Shown: positions 9,762 to 18,996, counted from the first letter of the stretch. The stretch: 64,000 nt of DNA from Tellurirhabdus rosea (GCF_026278345.1 NZ_CP111085.1:62001-126000), one strand, 5' to 3'. A program made the numbers and translations. The notes: generated by a model from the letters alone, not told the origin.

Positions 9762-11762
9762 ATGTCTCAACCAAGTACACCGCTTACCGATAAAATCTTA
9801 CAGCTGAAAGGGCCCATCTTTGTTTTTGGAGCCAGTGGTTTTATCGGTGCCAACCTGTTCGAACAGCTTTTCCGGGTGCGGAAAGACTGTTACGCACTTA
9901 CCCACGACGCCACCAAAGCCTGGCGTCTGAAGCTGCTCGACGTTCCTTCCGAAAATGTGGTTCACTGCGACATTGTTTCGGGCAACTCGGTCCGGGAAGT
10001 GTTTGAACGTTACAAACCGGGGACGATTTTCAACCTGGCGGCCTACGGGGCGTACAGCAAGCAGAAAAACGTCAACCTGATCTACGACACCAACGTCACG
10101 GGTACGGTCAACATCCTGGAGCACTGCTCGCCGGAAACCGCCTACATCCACGCCGGCAGCAGCTCGGAGTACGGCTTCAACTGCACGGCCCCGAAAGAAA
10201 CGGACCGCGTCGAGCCGAACAGCCATTATGCCGTCTCGAAAGTATCGGCGGCCTACATGCTCGAATACTACGCCCGCGTTCACGGCCTGCGCACGCTGAA
10301 CCTGCGGCTCTATTCCATCTACGGCGGCTGGGAAGAACCCGACCGGCTCATTCCCCGCCTGGTCGAGGAAGCCCGGAAAGGAAGCCTGCCCCCGCTGGTT
10401 TCGCCCGACATCAGCCGCGACTTCGTTTACATCGACGACTGCGTGGACGCCTTCGTGCAGGCCGCCCTCCGGGTGGACAAAACCATCAGCGGCCGCTCGT
10501 ACAACATCGCTACCGGCCGCAAAACCACCATGCGCGAACTGGTGGACGTGTCCATTCAGGAATTCGGCATTCCGAAAACGCCCGTCTGGGGCAGCATGGG
10601 CAACCGGCAGTGGGACCTCTCCGACTGGTACGGCGACCCGGCAGCCGCCCGCGAGGACCTCGGCTGGGAAGCGCATACGCCGCTGGCCGAAGGACTGCGC
10701 CGCACCGCCGACTGGCAGGACGGACACGACTATACCGGCCGGATTATTCCCGCCTTCCAGAATCCGACGCTGAACCCGGTCATTACGGCCATCATCGCCT
10801 GTTACAAAGACGCCCAGGCGATTCCGTACATGTACGACCGGCTGGTAAAAACCTTCAACGAAATGAAGGTGCGGTACGAAATTATTTTTGTCAACGATAA
10901 CTCCCCGGACAACACGGAGGAAGTGCTCCAGCCGATCTGCGACAAAGACCCGAACGTCATTGCCATTACCCACTCCCGGAATTTCGGCTCCCAGTCGGCC
11001 TTCCTGAGCGGGATGGAAATTTCGACCGGCGATGCGGTGGTGCTCATGGACGGTGACCTGCAGGACCCGCCGGAGATTATTCCGCAGTTTTTCGAGAAAT
11101 GGCAGCAGGGATTCGACGTGGTTTACGGCGTTCGGGTTCAGCGCGAAATGCCGCCCCACGTGCACTTTTTCTACCGGACCTTCTACCGGATTTTCCGCAA
11201 AACGTCGTATATCAACATTCCCGTCGATGCCGGGGATTTCTCGATGATCGACCGGAAGGTGGTTCGGGAACTGGTCTCGCTGCCCGAAACGGAGCAGTTC
11301 CTGCGGGGGCTGCGCGCCTGGGTCGGCTTCAAGCAGACGGGCGTCAACTACGTAAGGCCGGAGCGGATGTTCGGCGTCTCAACCAACAACTGGACGAAAA
11401 ACATCTGGTGGGCCAAGAAGGCCATTTTCTCCTTCAGCTTCGCCCCGCTGGAACTGATGTCCTACGCCGGGTTTATCCTGACAGGCCTTTCGGTGCTGGG
11501 TATTCTGTACCAGATCATCGCCCGCCTGTTCAACTTCGACCCCAACACCCCGTACGGCATCTCGACGGTCATTGTGCTGATTATGTTCTTCGGCGGCATC
11601 AACCTGCTGGGCGTTTCGTTCCTCGGGGAATACGTGGCGAAGATTTTTGAAGAAACGAAGAAACGGCCGAAATTCATCCGGACCAAAGTGCGGAAAGGAC
11701 CCCGGACCTACAAAACGTCCTCGGAAATCCGGGCGTTTGCCGAAGCTCGGACGACGAAGTAA
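9762..11762 (+). CDS. Fused NAD-dependent sugar epimerase/dehydratase + polyprenyl-phosphate GT2
   Basis: Two enzymes in one 666-residue chain. Residues 1-325 are an extended SDR: glycine motif GASGFIG (23-29), SSSEYG, and catalytic YAVSK (Y156, K160), matching nucleotide-sugar epimerases/dehydratases. Residues 340-666 are a DPM1/GtrB-like GT2 with IIACYKD, VNDNSPD, the metal-binding DGDLQDPPE (430-437) and two C-terminal membrane helices (about 565-635). The chain could make a modified NDP-sugar and load it on a polyprenyl phosphate. An upstream in-frame start at 9705 would overlap the transketolase gene, so I use ATG 9762. It lies between the two transketolase halves (34 and 60 base gaps), implying one operon. 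Confidence 0.9.
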   Translation: MSQPSTPLTDKILQLKGPIFVFGASGFIGANLFEQLFRVRKDCYALTHDATKAWRLKLLDVPSENVVHCDIVSGNSVREVFERYKPGTIFNLAAYGAYSKQKNVNLIYDTNVTGTVNILEHCSPETAYIHAGSSSEYGFNCTAPKETDRVEPNSHYAVSKVSAAYMLEYYARVHGLRTLNLRLYSIYGGWEEPDRLIPRLVEEARKGSLPPLVSPDISRDFVYIDDCVDAFVQAALRVDKTISGRSYNIATGRKTTMRELVDVSIQEFGIPKTPVWGSMGNRQWDLSDWYGDPAAAREDLGWEAHTPLAEGLRRTADWQDGHDYTGRIIPAFQNPTLNPVITAIIACYKDAQAIPYMYDRLVKTFNEMKVRYEIIFVNDNSPDNTEEVLQPICDKDPNVIAITHSRNFGSQSAFLSGMEISTGDAVVLMDGDLQDPPEIIPQFFEKWQQGFDVVYGVRVQREMPPHVHFFYRTFYRIFRKTSYINIPVDAGDFSMIDRKVVRELVSLPETEQFLRGLRAWVGFKQTGVNYVRPERMFGVSTNNWTKNIWWAKKAIFSFSFAPLELMSYAGFILTGLSVLGILYQIIARLFNFDPNTPYGISTVIVLIMFFGGINLLGVSFLGEYVAKIFEETKKRPKFIRTKVRKGPRTYKTSSEIRAFAEARTTK

Positions 11763-11822
11763 GCGGCGTCAGGGGAACATTCATAAACAGACTAACATAC
11801 GGGCTAAAGCCCGCAGATACAG

Positions 11823-12740
11823 ATGCGAAAGGAATTTTCAGCGGTTATCGAACGACTGGCGAAGGAAGACGAAAGCCTCGTCTTCATCACCGGCGACCTG
11901 GGCTACAACGCCCTGGAGAACGTCCGCGATGTGATGGGCCCGCGCTTCATCAACGCCGGAGTCGCCGAACAGAACATGGTCGGTGTGGCGGCGGGTATGG
12001 CGTATAAAGGATACAAAGTGTTCTGCTACAGTATTGCCCCGTTTGCGGTTTACCGTTGTCTGGAACAGTTCCGGAACGATGTCTGCCTGCACAATCTGCC
12101 GGTATTCCTCGTCGGCAACGGCGGCGGCTACGGGTACGGCATCATGGGGTCCACGCACCACGCGATTGAAGACCTGGCCTGCCTCAGCGGTCTGCAAAAT
12201 GTAAAAACGTGGATTCCGGCCTTCGCCGACGAGGTGGAGACCGTGGTGGAAACGATGGTGGCGGAAGGCCGCCCGGCTTACCTGCGTCTGGGTGCCGGGC
12301 CGAAAACGCCCGAAGGGGCTCAGGCCATCGGCTCGTTCCGCAAGGTACGCAGCAGCGAAGCGCCGAAAGGCACCGTCGTAGCCCTCGGCCCCGTGGCGGC
12401 CAACGTCCTGAAGGCGCTGGAAAGCTCGGAGCAGCTGGGCAGCCAGTTCGATGTGTACACCGCCCTGAATCTCCCGCCCGACCTGCCGACCGAACTGGTA
12501 CAGCAGTGGGGCAGCACGGGCAATCTGCTCGTCGTGGAGGAGCACGTCAGCATCGGCGGACTGGCGCAGCAGCTTTCGGTCAGGCTGCTCGAAAACGGCG
12601 CTTCGTTCCGGAACTTTACGAGTCTGGCGGCCCAGGGCTACCCGGACGGGCTTTACGGCGACCAGAGCTACCACCAGCGGCAGTCAGGTCTGGACGCGGC
12701 CAACATCCAGGCTCGTCTGGAAGCGTTTTTGACGAATTGA
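11823..12740 (+). CDS. Transketolase, C-terminal (pyrimidine-binding) subunit
   Basis: Second half of the split transketolase, 305 residues. The Pyr domain contains NAGVAEQNMVGVAAGMA, whose glutamate activates the TPP aminopyrimidine. GGGYGYGIMGSTHHAIED carries the substrate-binding histidines. Residues about 185-305 form the transketolase C-terminal domain. It should assemble with the product of 8885-9727 in the cytosol. It starts 60 bases after the epimerase/GT2 fusion gene and is followed by the cluster of four short hairpin repeats, which probably ends this transcription unit. Confidence 0.9.
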   Translation: MRKEFSAVIERLAKEDESLVFITGDLGYNALENVRDVMGPRFINAGVAEQNMVGVAAGMAYKGYKVFCYSIAPFAVYRCLEQFRNDVCLHNLPVFLVGNGGGYGYGIMGSTHHAIEDLACLSGLQNVKTWIPAFADEVETVVETMVAEGRPAYLRLGAGPKTPEGAQAIGSFRKVRSSEAPKGTVVALGPVAANVLKALESSEQLGSQFDVYTALNLPPDLPTELVQQWGSTGNLLVVEEHVSIGGLAQQLSVRLLENGASFRNFTSLAAQGYPDGLYGDQSYHQRQSGLDAANIQARLEAFLTN

Positions 12741-12742
12741 CC

Positions 12743-12994
12743 CCACCCTGTCAGCGGTCGGCAAGACCCTGACAGGGTGGACCAGGTTCATTTCCAACTG
12801 CTGGCCCGGTTTAATCAGCACATTCCACCCCCTGTCGTCGGTCGGCAAGACCCTGTCAGGGGGCGAGGTCTGTACCCATCGCGATCCGGGTTAAAGAGTT
12901 GAGACTAACCCTGCCAGCGGCCTAAAAGACCCTGACAGGGTTTAATCAGTTTAGTATGAACCCTATCAGCGGTCTAAAAGACCCTGGCAGGGTT
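12743..12994. repeat. Cluster of four short palindromic repeats (CCCTGNCAG type)
   Basis: Four copies at 12743-12780, 12828-12862, 12907-12942 and 12959-12994. Each is a stem of the ACCCTGTCAG / CTGACAGGGT kind with a 12-16 base loop containing AAGAC. Copies 1 and 2 have loop CGGTCGGCAAGAC; copies 3 and 4 have a C/TTAAAAGAC form. Spacers are 47, 44 and 16 bases and unrelated, so this is not a CRISPR array. The last copy overlaps the first codons of the longest reading frame of the next gene, which argues for a later start there. Confidence 0.85.
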
Positions 12995-13012
12995 GGCGAC
13001 CTATCCAAACAA

Positions 13013-14728
13013 ATGGCAGTGACACCCGACCCAACCGCGTTTTCCGGTAAGATAAAAGGACGCACCCTCACCACCCGTTCCCTTTCTACAGGCAGCGGCG
13101 GGCTTTCCTATATCCTGCTGGCTCTCCCGGTGCTCGTTTTTGGAGCGGTGTTCTTCCGGTATGCCCTCGATATTGCCAAATGGGATGACCACGTCCTGAA
13201 GGTTTTTCTGCTCAATTTCGAAAAAGCCGACACCTTCTTCGGCAAAGTGGATGCCATCGTCCGGCAGCACAACGAACACCGGATCATTCTGGATCGGCTG
13301 GCCGCCGGCCTGGATTTTCTTCTCTTCGGAAAACTGAACTACGTTCACCTGATGGTCGTCGGAAATCTGACACTGGTCGGGTTGCTGATCCTTTTTGCCC
13401 GGGCGCTCCGGCGGGCCGGACTGGCGTTATGGACGGCCCTGCCCGTTTCGCTCCTGCTGTTCAACCTGTCGCACTGGGAAAACATGTACTGGGGCATGGC
13501 GGCGCTTCAGAATTTCTCGGTGGTCTTTCTGGTGGTGACCGCCCTCTACCGTTTTGCGTTCCGCCCGTCGCTCGACTGGCAGACGGTCGTACTGGCCCTG
13601 CTTGCCACGGCTACCAGCGGAAACGGACTGGTTATCTGGCCGCTCGGCCTGGGCCTGCTGCTGCTCAAAAAAGACTTTCCCGGCACGATGCGGTGGCTGC
13701 TGGCCGCCGTTCTCTGCATCCGGATTTACTTTGTAGGATACCAGAAACCACCGGGTAATCCGCCGCCCAAAGGGTCGCTGGCGGAGGTGCTTGAGGGCTG
13801 GCTGGCCTTCAACGGGGCAGGCGCGGAAGCGTTTCCGTTTGGTAATCCGTACACGCTCAGTCTGGGGCTCGGGGCGGCCTTAACCGCCCTGACCGTGCTG
13901 CTGCTGCTCATCCGGCTCCGGCAGTTTCTGCGGGGGCGCGTCCTTTCCGGCTGGGACCTTCTCTTTCTGGGAGTGGGCAGCTTCGTTCTGGGCACGGGCC
14001 TTATTGTGGCCTACTCCCGGGCTGGTTTCGGACTCGAAACGCTGATTACCAGCCGTTACAAGATTTATTCCCTGCTCCTGCTGGCGCTGACCGGTACGTA
14101 CGTCGCCGCCGAGTTTTTCCGAAAAAAAGCGGGACTGGTTTCGCTGGCGATGATTGGCTTCTCCTTTCTGCTGGCGCTTTTTTCCTACAGCTCTTACCTG
14201 GACGATACGGTCTTCCTGCGTAAGTACCTGTCCACGATGCAGTTTAACTGGACGTACACGCAGAATCGGCCCGTTTCCACTATCGACGCGACGACCCGCC
14301 GCCTCGTCAACCCGGCGCCGGCCTTCTACGATGCCTGCCTTCCGGAGCTGTTCACTGCCTGGAAAAACGAGCCAACCGCCTCCCTCGATACGCTGATTAT
14401 TGCCAACAGAACGTTTACTTTGCAGTCGGCTACGAGTCCGGCCCTGGGTGTCCGGGACGAGGGAGCTTACCTTTTGGCCCGTTCCGCGCAACGGATTTAC
14501 CTGCTCCCCACCCGCCAGAACCTGTCCGGAAGTCGCCGGGCCTGGTTGCAGCCGGGGCGGATTTTCGGACCGGGTTTTACGGCCCAGATTACCGAAGCCG
14601 AACTGGATAAAGGCCGCTACGATCTGGCGGTCCTGCTCGTGGAGGCGAACGGCCGCTGCCGTCTGCAGCCCACCGGAAAGGTGATTACCTCTTCGGGCCA
14701 GAAGAACGAGATTGAGAAAAACTGGTAG
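13013..14728 (+). CDS. Multi-pass membrane protein, putative GT-C-type transferase (paralogue 1)
   Basis: About ten membrane helices and a soluble C-terminal tail (571 residues from ATG 13013). I do not recognise a named family. After TM1 there is a WDD motif (57-59), then NEHR (87-90), SHWENMYWGMAALQNF (153-168), TSGNG (201-205) and a SRYKIYS motif. These recur in order in the next gene, so the two are tandem paralogues. An acidic pair in the first outer loop is the GT-C glycosyltransferase layout, which suggests sugar transfer from a lipid donor. The in-frame ATG at 12956 lies directly in front of palindromic repeat 4, and the 19 extra residues it would add are encoded by that repeat. I therefore prefer 13013. 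Confidence 0.75.
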   Translation: MAVTPDPTAFSGKIKGRTLTTRSLSTGSGGLSYILLALPVLVFGAVFFRYALDIAKWDDHVLKVFLLNFEKADTFFGKVDAIVRQHNEHRIILDRLAAGLDFLLFGKLNYVHLMVVGNLTLVGLLILFARALRRAGLALWTALPVSLLLFNLSHWENMYWGMAALQNFSVVFLVVTALYRFAFRPSLDWQTVVLALLATATSGNGLVIWPLGLGLLLLKKDFPGTMRWLLAAVLCIRIYFVGYQKPPGNPPPKGSLAEVLEGWLAFNGAGAEAFPFGNPYTLSLGLGAALTALTVLLLLIRLRQFLRGRVLSGWDLLFLGVGSFVLGTGLIVAYSRAGFGLETLITSRYKIYSLLLLALTGTYVAAEFFRKKAGLVSLAMIGFSFLLALFSYSSYLDDTVFLRKYLSTMQFNWTYTQNRPVSTIDATTRRLVNPAPAFYDACLPELFTAWKNEPTASLDTLIIANRTFTLQSATSPALGVRDEGAYLLARSAQRIYLLPTRQNLSGSRRAWLQPGRIFGPGFTAQITEAELDKGRYDLAVLLVEANGRCRLQPTGKVITSSGQKNEIEKNW

Positions 14729-14759
14729 CCGCCACACCGTCTGCCATAACCCGAAACGA

Positions 14760-16424
14760 ATGTCCCTGCGAACTATTCTTGCCGGTTTAGTCCTGCTGCT
14801 TCCCTTTGTTATTGTTACCGGGGCGGTAGTGACTTATGCCGTCAACCTGCCCTACTGGGACGATTACATGATTCAGGACCATCTGCTGCTCCTGAAAAAT
14901 ACGCCCGGAACGGGCCGGAAGCTGGCGCGGCTCTTTGACCAGCACTGGGAACACCGCATTGTCTGGACCCGCAGCCTTTTTTTCCTGTATTATAAACTGG
15001 CCGGACAACTCAATTTTTACGGCCTGACCCTGATCGGTGTCCTGGGTCTCTTTGCGACGGTGGGCGTGCTGGGGCTGGCGTTCCGGCGAACCGGTCTGCC
15101 GCTGTTCTATTTTCTGCCGGTGCCCTTTCTGCTGCTTACGCTGCAATCGCACGAGAACCTGATCTGGGCGATGGCCTCCCTTCAGAACTTCTACATTCTG
15201 GCCTTTGCGCTCGGGGCTTTTTACCTGCTGGCTCTTGGCGGGCGTCCGGCCTTCCTCGGGGCGCTGGCGCTGGCGGTGATGGCCTCCTTTACGAGCGGAA
15301 ACGGGTTTCTGGTCTTTGCCTCAGGCACCGTCGTTCTTCTCTGGCGTCGGCAGGGCATCCGGATGCTGGGCTGGCTGAGCGTCGGTTTCCTGTGTGTACT
15401 GGGGTATTTTGCCAATTACAGCCGGGTGAGCTTCTTTCCCTCCGCCTTTCTGTTTGGCTTCGGCGAATGGGTCAAGGCCTTTTTTGTCTTCTTCGGCGCT
15501 TTTCTGGACACGTTTCCATATACCAAACCGTACAACCTTGGCTACGAAAATCCGCTCTGGCTGGCCTTTCTGGGTGGGTTGATCGGGGTGGGTTTTGCTC
15601 TTTTTCACCTCCTCCGCCTGTTGCTGACCAGCCGGACGATTGCCGAACGCCACGCCTCGGGCGCTTTCTGGAATACGTTCTTTGTCGGCACCACGCTGTT
15701 TCTGCTCGGCACGGCCGCCATGACCGTCTACGCCCGCGTTGGGTTCGGCGGGGCCGGATACCTCTTGCAGGGACGGTACAAAGTTTACTCCCCGCTGTTT
15801 TTGAGCGTCTGTTACCTGTATTTCGTCTGGCTATACCGGAGAAGTCCTCACCTGCGGCGGAACTGGCTGGTGGCCATGCTGGTTGTTGTGCCGGTAAGCC
15901 TGTATGCGGATTACCAGTGCCTCGACGGACTCATCAACCAGCGCCGAAAAGCAGTAGCCACGTTTCTGACCTGGCAGATGCAGACCCCGGCACCCGTGCG
16001 GGAACAGGTCGGACTTGTTTTTAAAGACGTCAAGGAGTTGCCGCTCCCGGTGGATACCGCGCAGCTTTGCCGGGGTGCCGGGCCCGTCAGCGAGCGGATT
16101 GACCGGATTGGCGAAGAAAAATATTTCTTCAATCTGACCCGGTTCAGGGCCAAAAACAGCACGTTGACCCGCCCGGACGACGGGTCGTACATCGTCCTGA
16201 TCGGCAGGGACAGTACGTATGTTGTAGCGGCCCGACCGCTGAGACCGTATTCGGTTCCCGAACCCGTGCCGTCGTCCGGTTACTACACGGATGTTTTTCA
16301 GGCGCAGATTTCCAAGGAGTTTGTGCGACCGGGCCGGTACCGAATGGGAATCCTGACGTACGAAAAAGGGGCCGTCCGGTTCGGGATGACGCCGCAGATT
16401 CTTCATCAAACCACACAACTTTGA
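14760..16424 (+). CDS. Multi-pass membrane protein, putative GT-C-type transferase (paralogue 2)
   Basis: Tandem paralogue of the preceding gene, 554 residues from ATG 14760. The alternative start at 14712 would overlap the upstream gene. Shared motifs in order: YWDD (32-35), EHRI (64-67), SHENLIWAMASLQNF (130-144), FTSGNG (177-182) and GRYKVYS. About ten helices are followed by an extracytoplasmic tail (about 410-554) that is less conserved between the two. The same motifs in two divergent copies mark likely active-site residues. Inference: both act in one surface-glycan pathway with different acceptors or linkages. O-antigen-polymerase-like proteins are an alternative. Confidence 0.75.
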   Translation: MSLRTILAGLVLLLPFVIVTGAVVTYAVNLPYWDDYMIQDHLLLLKNTPGTGRKLARLFDQHWEHRIVWTRSLFFLYYKLAGQLNFYGLTLIGVLGLFATVGVLGLAFRRTGLPLFYFLPVPFLLLTLQSHENLIWAMASLQNFYILAFALGAFYLLALGGRPAFLGALALAVMASFTSGNGFLVFASGTVVLLWRRQGIRMLGWLSVGFLCVLGYFANYSRVSFFPSAFLFGFGEWVKAFFVFFGAFLDTFPYTKPYNLGYENPLWLAFLGGLIGVGFALFHLLRLLLTSRTIAERHASGAFWNTFFVGTTLFLLGTAAMTVYARVGFGGAGYLLQGRYKVYSPLFLSVCYLYFVWLYRRSPHLRRNWLVAMLVVVPVSLYADYQCLDGLINQRRKAVATFLTWQMQTPAPVREQVGLVFKDVKELPLPVDTAQLCRGAGPVSERIDRIGEEKYFFNLTRFRAKNSTLTRPDDGSYIVLIGRDSTYVVAARPLRPYSVPEPVPSSGYYTDVFQAQISKEFVRPGRYRMGILTYEKGAVRFGMTPQILHQTTQL

Positions 16425-16429
16425 CTTCC

Positions 16430-17560
16430 ATGTCCGTTCCAACGACCATACAGACTTCCCATACCGAAAAAAACTACCTTGCCCAGCTCGACGGACTGCG
16501 GTTTGTCGCCGTGACGCTGGTCATGCTGGACCACTGGCTGGGCGAGCGGGTGCGGCTGCCGCTGGGCTACTTTGGGGTCAATCTGTTTTTTGTGCTGAGC
16601 GGCTTTCTGATTACCCGCATCCTGCTGCACAGCAAGACCAAAGACCGGAAGCTGGAACGGGGCCACGGACATTCCCTGAAGCAATTTTACATCCGCCGCA
16701 GTCTCCGGATTTTTCCCATTTATTACCTGACTCTCTTTGTGCTGGCGGCGGTGAGTTTCCCGGCCGTGCGGGAGTATCTGGTCTGGTTTCTGACTTACAC
16801 CCAGAACATCTGGATTGCCCTGCATCAAACCTGGTTCGGGGCGGTGGACCACCTGTGGTCGCTGGCCGTGGAGGAGCAGTTTTACATTTTTTTTCCGTTC
16901 CTGGTGTTTTACACGCCCGATCGCTACCTGCTCCGCATGCTGGGTCTGCTGGTCGCCATCGCGTTTTTGCTGCGCCTTTACCTGTTTCTGACCGGGGCGG
17001 CCTGGATGGTTCAGTTTGTGATGATGCCCACCTGTCTGGATGCCTTCGGCCTGGGCGGCGTGCTGGCCTGGCTGATGGTCAACCACCGCGACCGGTTCGA
17101 GAAGCTGGCCGGCAACGGCTGGCTGCTGGCGCTGAGCTTCGGGCTGTACGTCGCGGACCTGTACTTCCTCAAAACGCTGGAACCGGCCCGCAATCTGTTT
17201 ACGGATGTAATGGACCGTTTTTTCACCTCCCTCTTCTGCTTTTTTCTGATCGGCGGCGCGGTAGTGGGCTACCGGGGCCTGACCCGGACCTTTCTGGAAC
17301 ATCCGCTTAGTAACTACCTGGGCCGAATTAGCTACGGTCTTTATCTTTTTCATAATATTGTATTCAATATCTACCACACCCCTTCCGATTACCCAACTGT
17401 CCGGGCCTGGAATCGCCTGGCGGCATTTCTGCCCGAGGGTCTGGTAAATCCCTATGTTCAGGTAATATTTTTTTACGGGCTTACTGTGACCCTGGCCGCG
17501 CTTTCGTGGTCTATAGTTGAGAAGCCGATCAATTCGCTGAAAGACCGCTTCGCGTACTGA
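16430..17560 (+). CDS. Acyltransferase 3 family (OafA/YrhL-like) membrane protein, copy 1
   Basis: Inner-membrane O-acyltransferase of 376 residues. It begins with the family opening YLAQLDGLRFVAV and the catalytic histidine in LDHW (H35). FFVLSGFLITR and the FYIRRSLRIFPIYYL block follow. The remaining helices end in a WSIVEKPINSLK tail. Family role: moves acetyl or other acyl groups from the cytoplasm to surface sugars. A TTG at 16421 is in frame, but ATG 16430 fits better. It starts 5 bases after paralogue 2. The next gene is a tandem copy with the same C-terminal EKPINSLKD ending. Confidence 0.92.
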   Translation: MSVPTTIQTSHTEKNYLAQLDGLRFVAVTLVMLDHWLGERVRLPLGYFGVNLFFVLSGFLITRILLHSKTKDRKLERGHGHSLKQFYIRRSLRIFPIYYLTLFVLAAVSFPAVREYLVWFLTYTQNIWIALHQTWFGAVDHLWSLAVEEQFYIFFPFLVFYTPDRYLLRMLGLLVAIAFLLRLYLFLTGAAWMVQFVMMPTCLDAFGLGGVLAWLMVNHRDRFEKLAGNGWLLALSFGLYVADLYFLKTLEPARNLFTDVMDRFFTSLFCFFLIGGAVVGYRGLTRTFLEHPLSNYLGRISYGLYLFHNIVFNIYHTPSDYPTVRAWNRLAAFLPEGLVNPYVQVIFFYGLTVTLAALSWSIVEKPINSLKDRFAY

Positions 17561-17613
17561 GCTCGCCTGTTTCGTACGTCTAAAACTCACCGTTATGCAA
17601 AACTGAAAGGATT

Positions 17614-18912
17614 TTGCATTGCTTGATTTTAAACGATAACGTATTGAAACCCTATTTTGCTAACCGCCAGACTGGTGAAAACACCGGTCTGGTCGGTCGC
17701 GTAGCAGTAGCCGGCGTAGCGCTGAATTCGACATCTTTGCCAGAAGTTTCTGTCTGGCAATCTGCCGCCGCTCCCCGCCCCCGACTCCTTTCTCCAAAGC
17801 CGGTTCCCGCCCCAGGACCTACCTCCTACCTGACGCAACTCGACGGACTCCGGTTCGTGGCGGTGCTGCTGGTGCTGGTGGACCACTGGCTGGCGGAGCG
17901 CAACAAGCTGCCGCTGGGACCACTGGGCGTAACGATCTTCTTCGTACTCAGCGGCTTTCTGATTTCCCGGATTCTGCTCAGCAGCAAGGATAAACACGGC
18001 AAACGGCCAGGCGGCCTGGGTTTCTACCTCCGGACGTTTTACATCCGCCGCACCCTCCGGATTTTTCCGCTGTACTACCTCGTCATTCTCGCGCTGGCGC
18101 TGGCGCACATTCCGCCTGTCCGGGAAACGCTGGCCTGGAACCTGCTGTACGCCACCAATCTGTACATTGCCTCGCACCAGTCCTGGATGGGGAGCATCGA
18201 CCACTTCTGGTCGCTGGCGGTGGAAGAGCAGGTTTATCTGTTCTTCCCGCTCCTGCTTTTCTTCGTGCCCCGCCGCCATGTGGTGCTGACGATGCTGCTG
18301 ATGATTACCGGCGCGGTAGCCAGCCGTTACGTCCTGTTTGCCACCGGCCAGCCCTGGATGGTCGGCTACGTATCGACCATCTGCTGCCTGGATGCCTTCG
18401 GGCTGGGCGGCCTGCTGGCCTACCTGTTTCTGTACGAACGGGATCGGTTTGAGAAGCTGTTCCAGAACTCAGCGCTGGTGGTGGCGGCCCTGCTGGCTTT
18501 CGTGCTGGTGGTGGCCTATGCCAAAACGTACCCGGAGGTGCACAACATCCAGACCGAAGTGTGGGAGCGGCTGGCGGGTTCGGTGCTGGGTATGACGCTG
18601 GTCGGCCGGTCGGCGGTGGGCTTCACCGGCGGGGTGAAATGGCTTTTTGAACATGCGGTCTGCCGGTACCTGGGCCAGATCAGTTACGGGCTGTATATCT
18701 TCCACAATTTTGTGTTCAACGCCTACCACACCCCGGTCTCCCATCCGACGGTACAGCTCTGGAATCGGCTTGCGGCCCTGTTTCCTCCCGGCGCGGACCT
18801 GATGGTGGTCAAACTTTTCTTTTTGTTCGGCCTGACCACCCTGCTGGCGAGTGCGTCCTGGCACCTGTTCGAAAAGCCGATTAACTCTCTGAAAGACATA
18901 TTTTCCTACTAA
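17614..18912 (+). CDS. Acyltransferase 3 family membrane protein, copy 2
   Basis: Tandem paralogue of the preceding gene: YLTQLDGLRFVAV, VDHW (H91 from the TTG), FFVLSGFLISR, FYIRRTLRIFPLYYL and EKPINSLKDIFSY. It probably O-acylates a surface glycan. The start is unclear. There is no in-frame ATG before the domain, and the longest frame opens at TTG 17614. That adds a Pro/Ala-rich stretch of about 70 residues absent from copy 1. Either a TTG is used, or the original start was lost when the gene was duplicated. Confidence 0.85.
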   Translation: MHCLILNDNVLKPYFANRQTGENTGLVGRVAVAGVALNSTSLPEVSVWQSAAAPRPRLLSPKPVPAPGPTSYLTQLDGLRFVAVLLVLVDHWLAERNKLPLGPLGVTIFFVLSGFLISRILLSSKDKHGKRPGGLGFYLRTFYIRRTLRIFPLYYLVILALALAHIPPVRETLAWNLLYATNLYIASHQSWMGSIDHFWSLAVEEQVYLFFPLLLFFVPRRHVVLTMLLMITGAVASRYVLFATGQPWMVGYVSTICCLDAFGLGGLLAYLFLYERDRFEKLFQNSALVVAALLAFVLVVAYAKTYPEVHNIQTEVWERLAGSVLGMTLVGRSAVGFTGGVKWLFEHAVCRYLGQISYGLYIFHNFVFNAYHTPVSHPTVQLWNRLAALFPPGADLMVVKLFFLFGLTTLLASASWHLFEKPINSLKDIFSY

Positions 18913-18996
18913 ACGACTAGAACAGCCGTTTAATAAAGGAAAATCCCATATAATAATACTTCTAACAGCCCCCCCTGCTGAACAGGGCATTTTAAG

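Noticed and set aside
12743-12994. Possible CRISPR array
   Set aside because: Four hairpin copies with unequal spacers (47, 44, 16), two loop types and no cas genes; these are palindromic elements.
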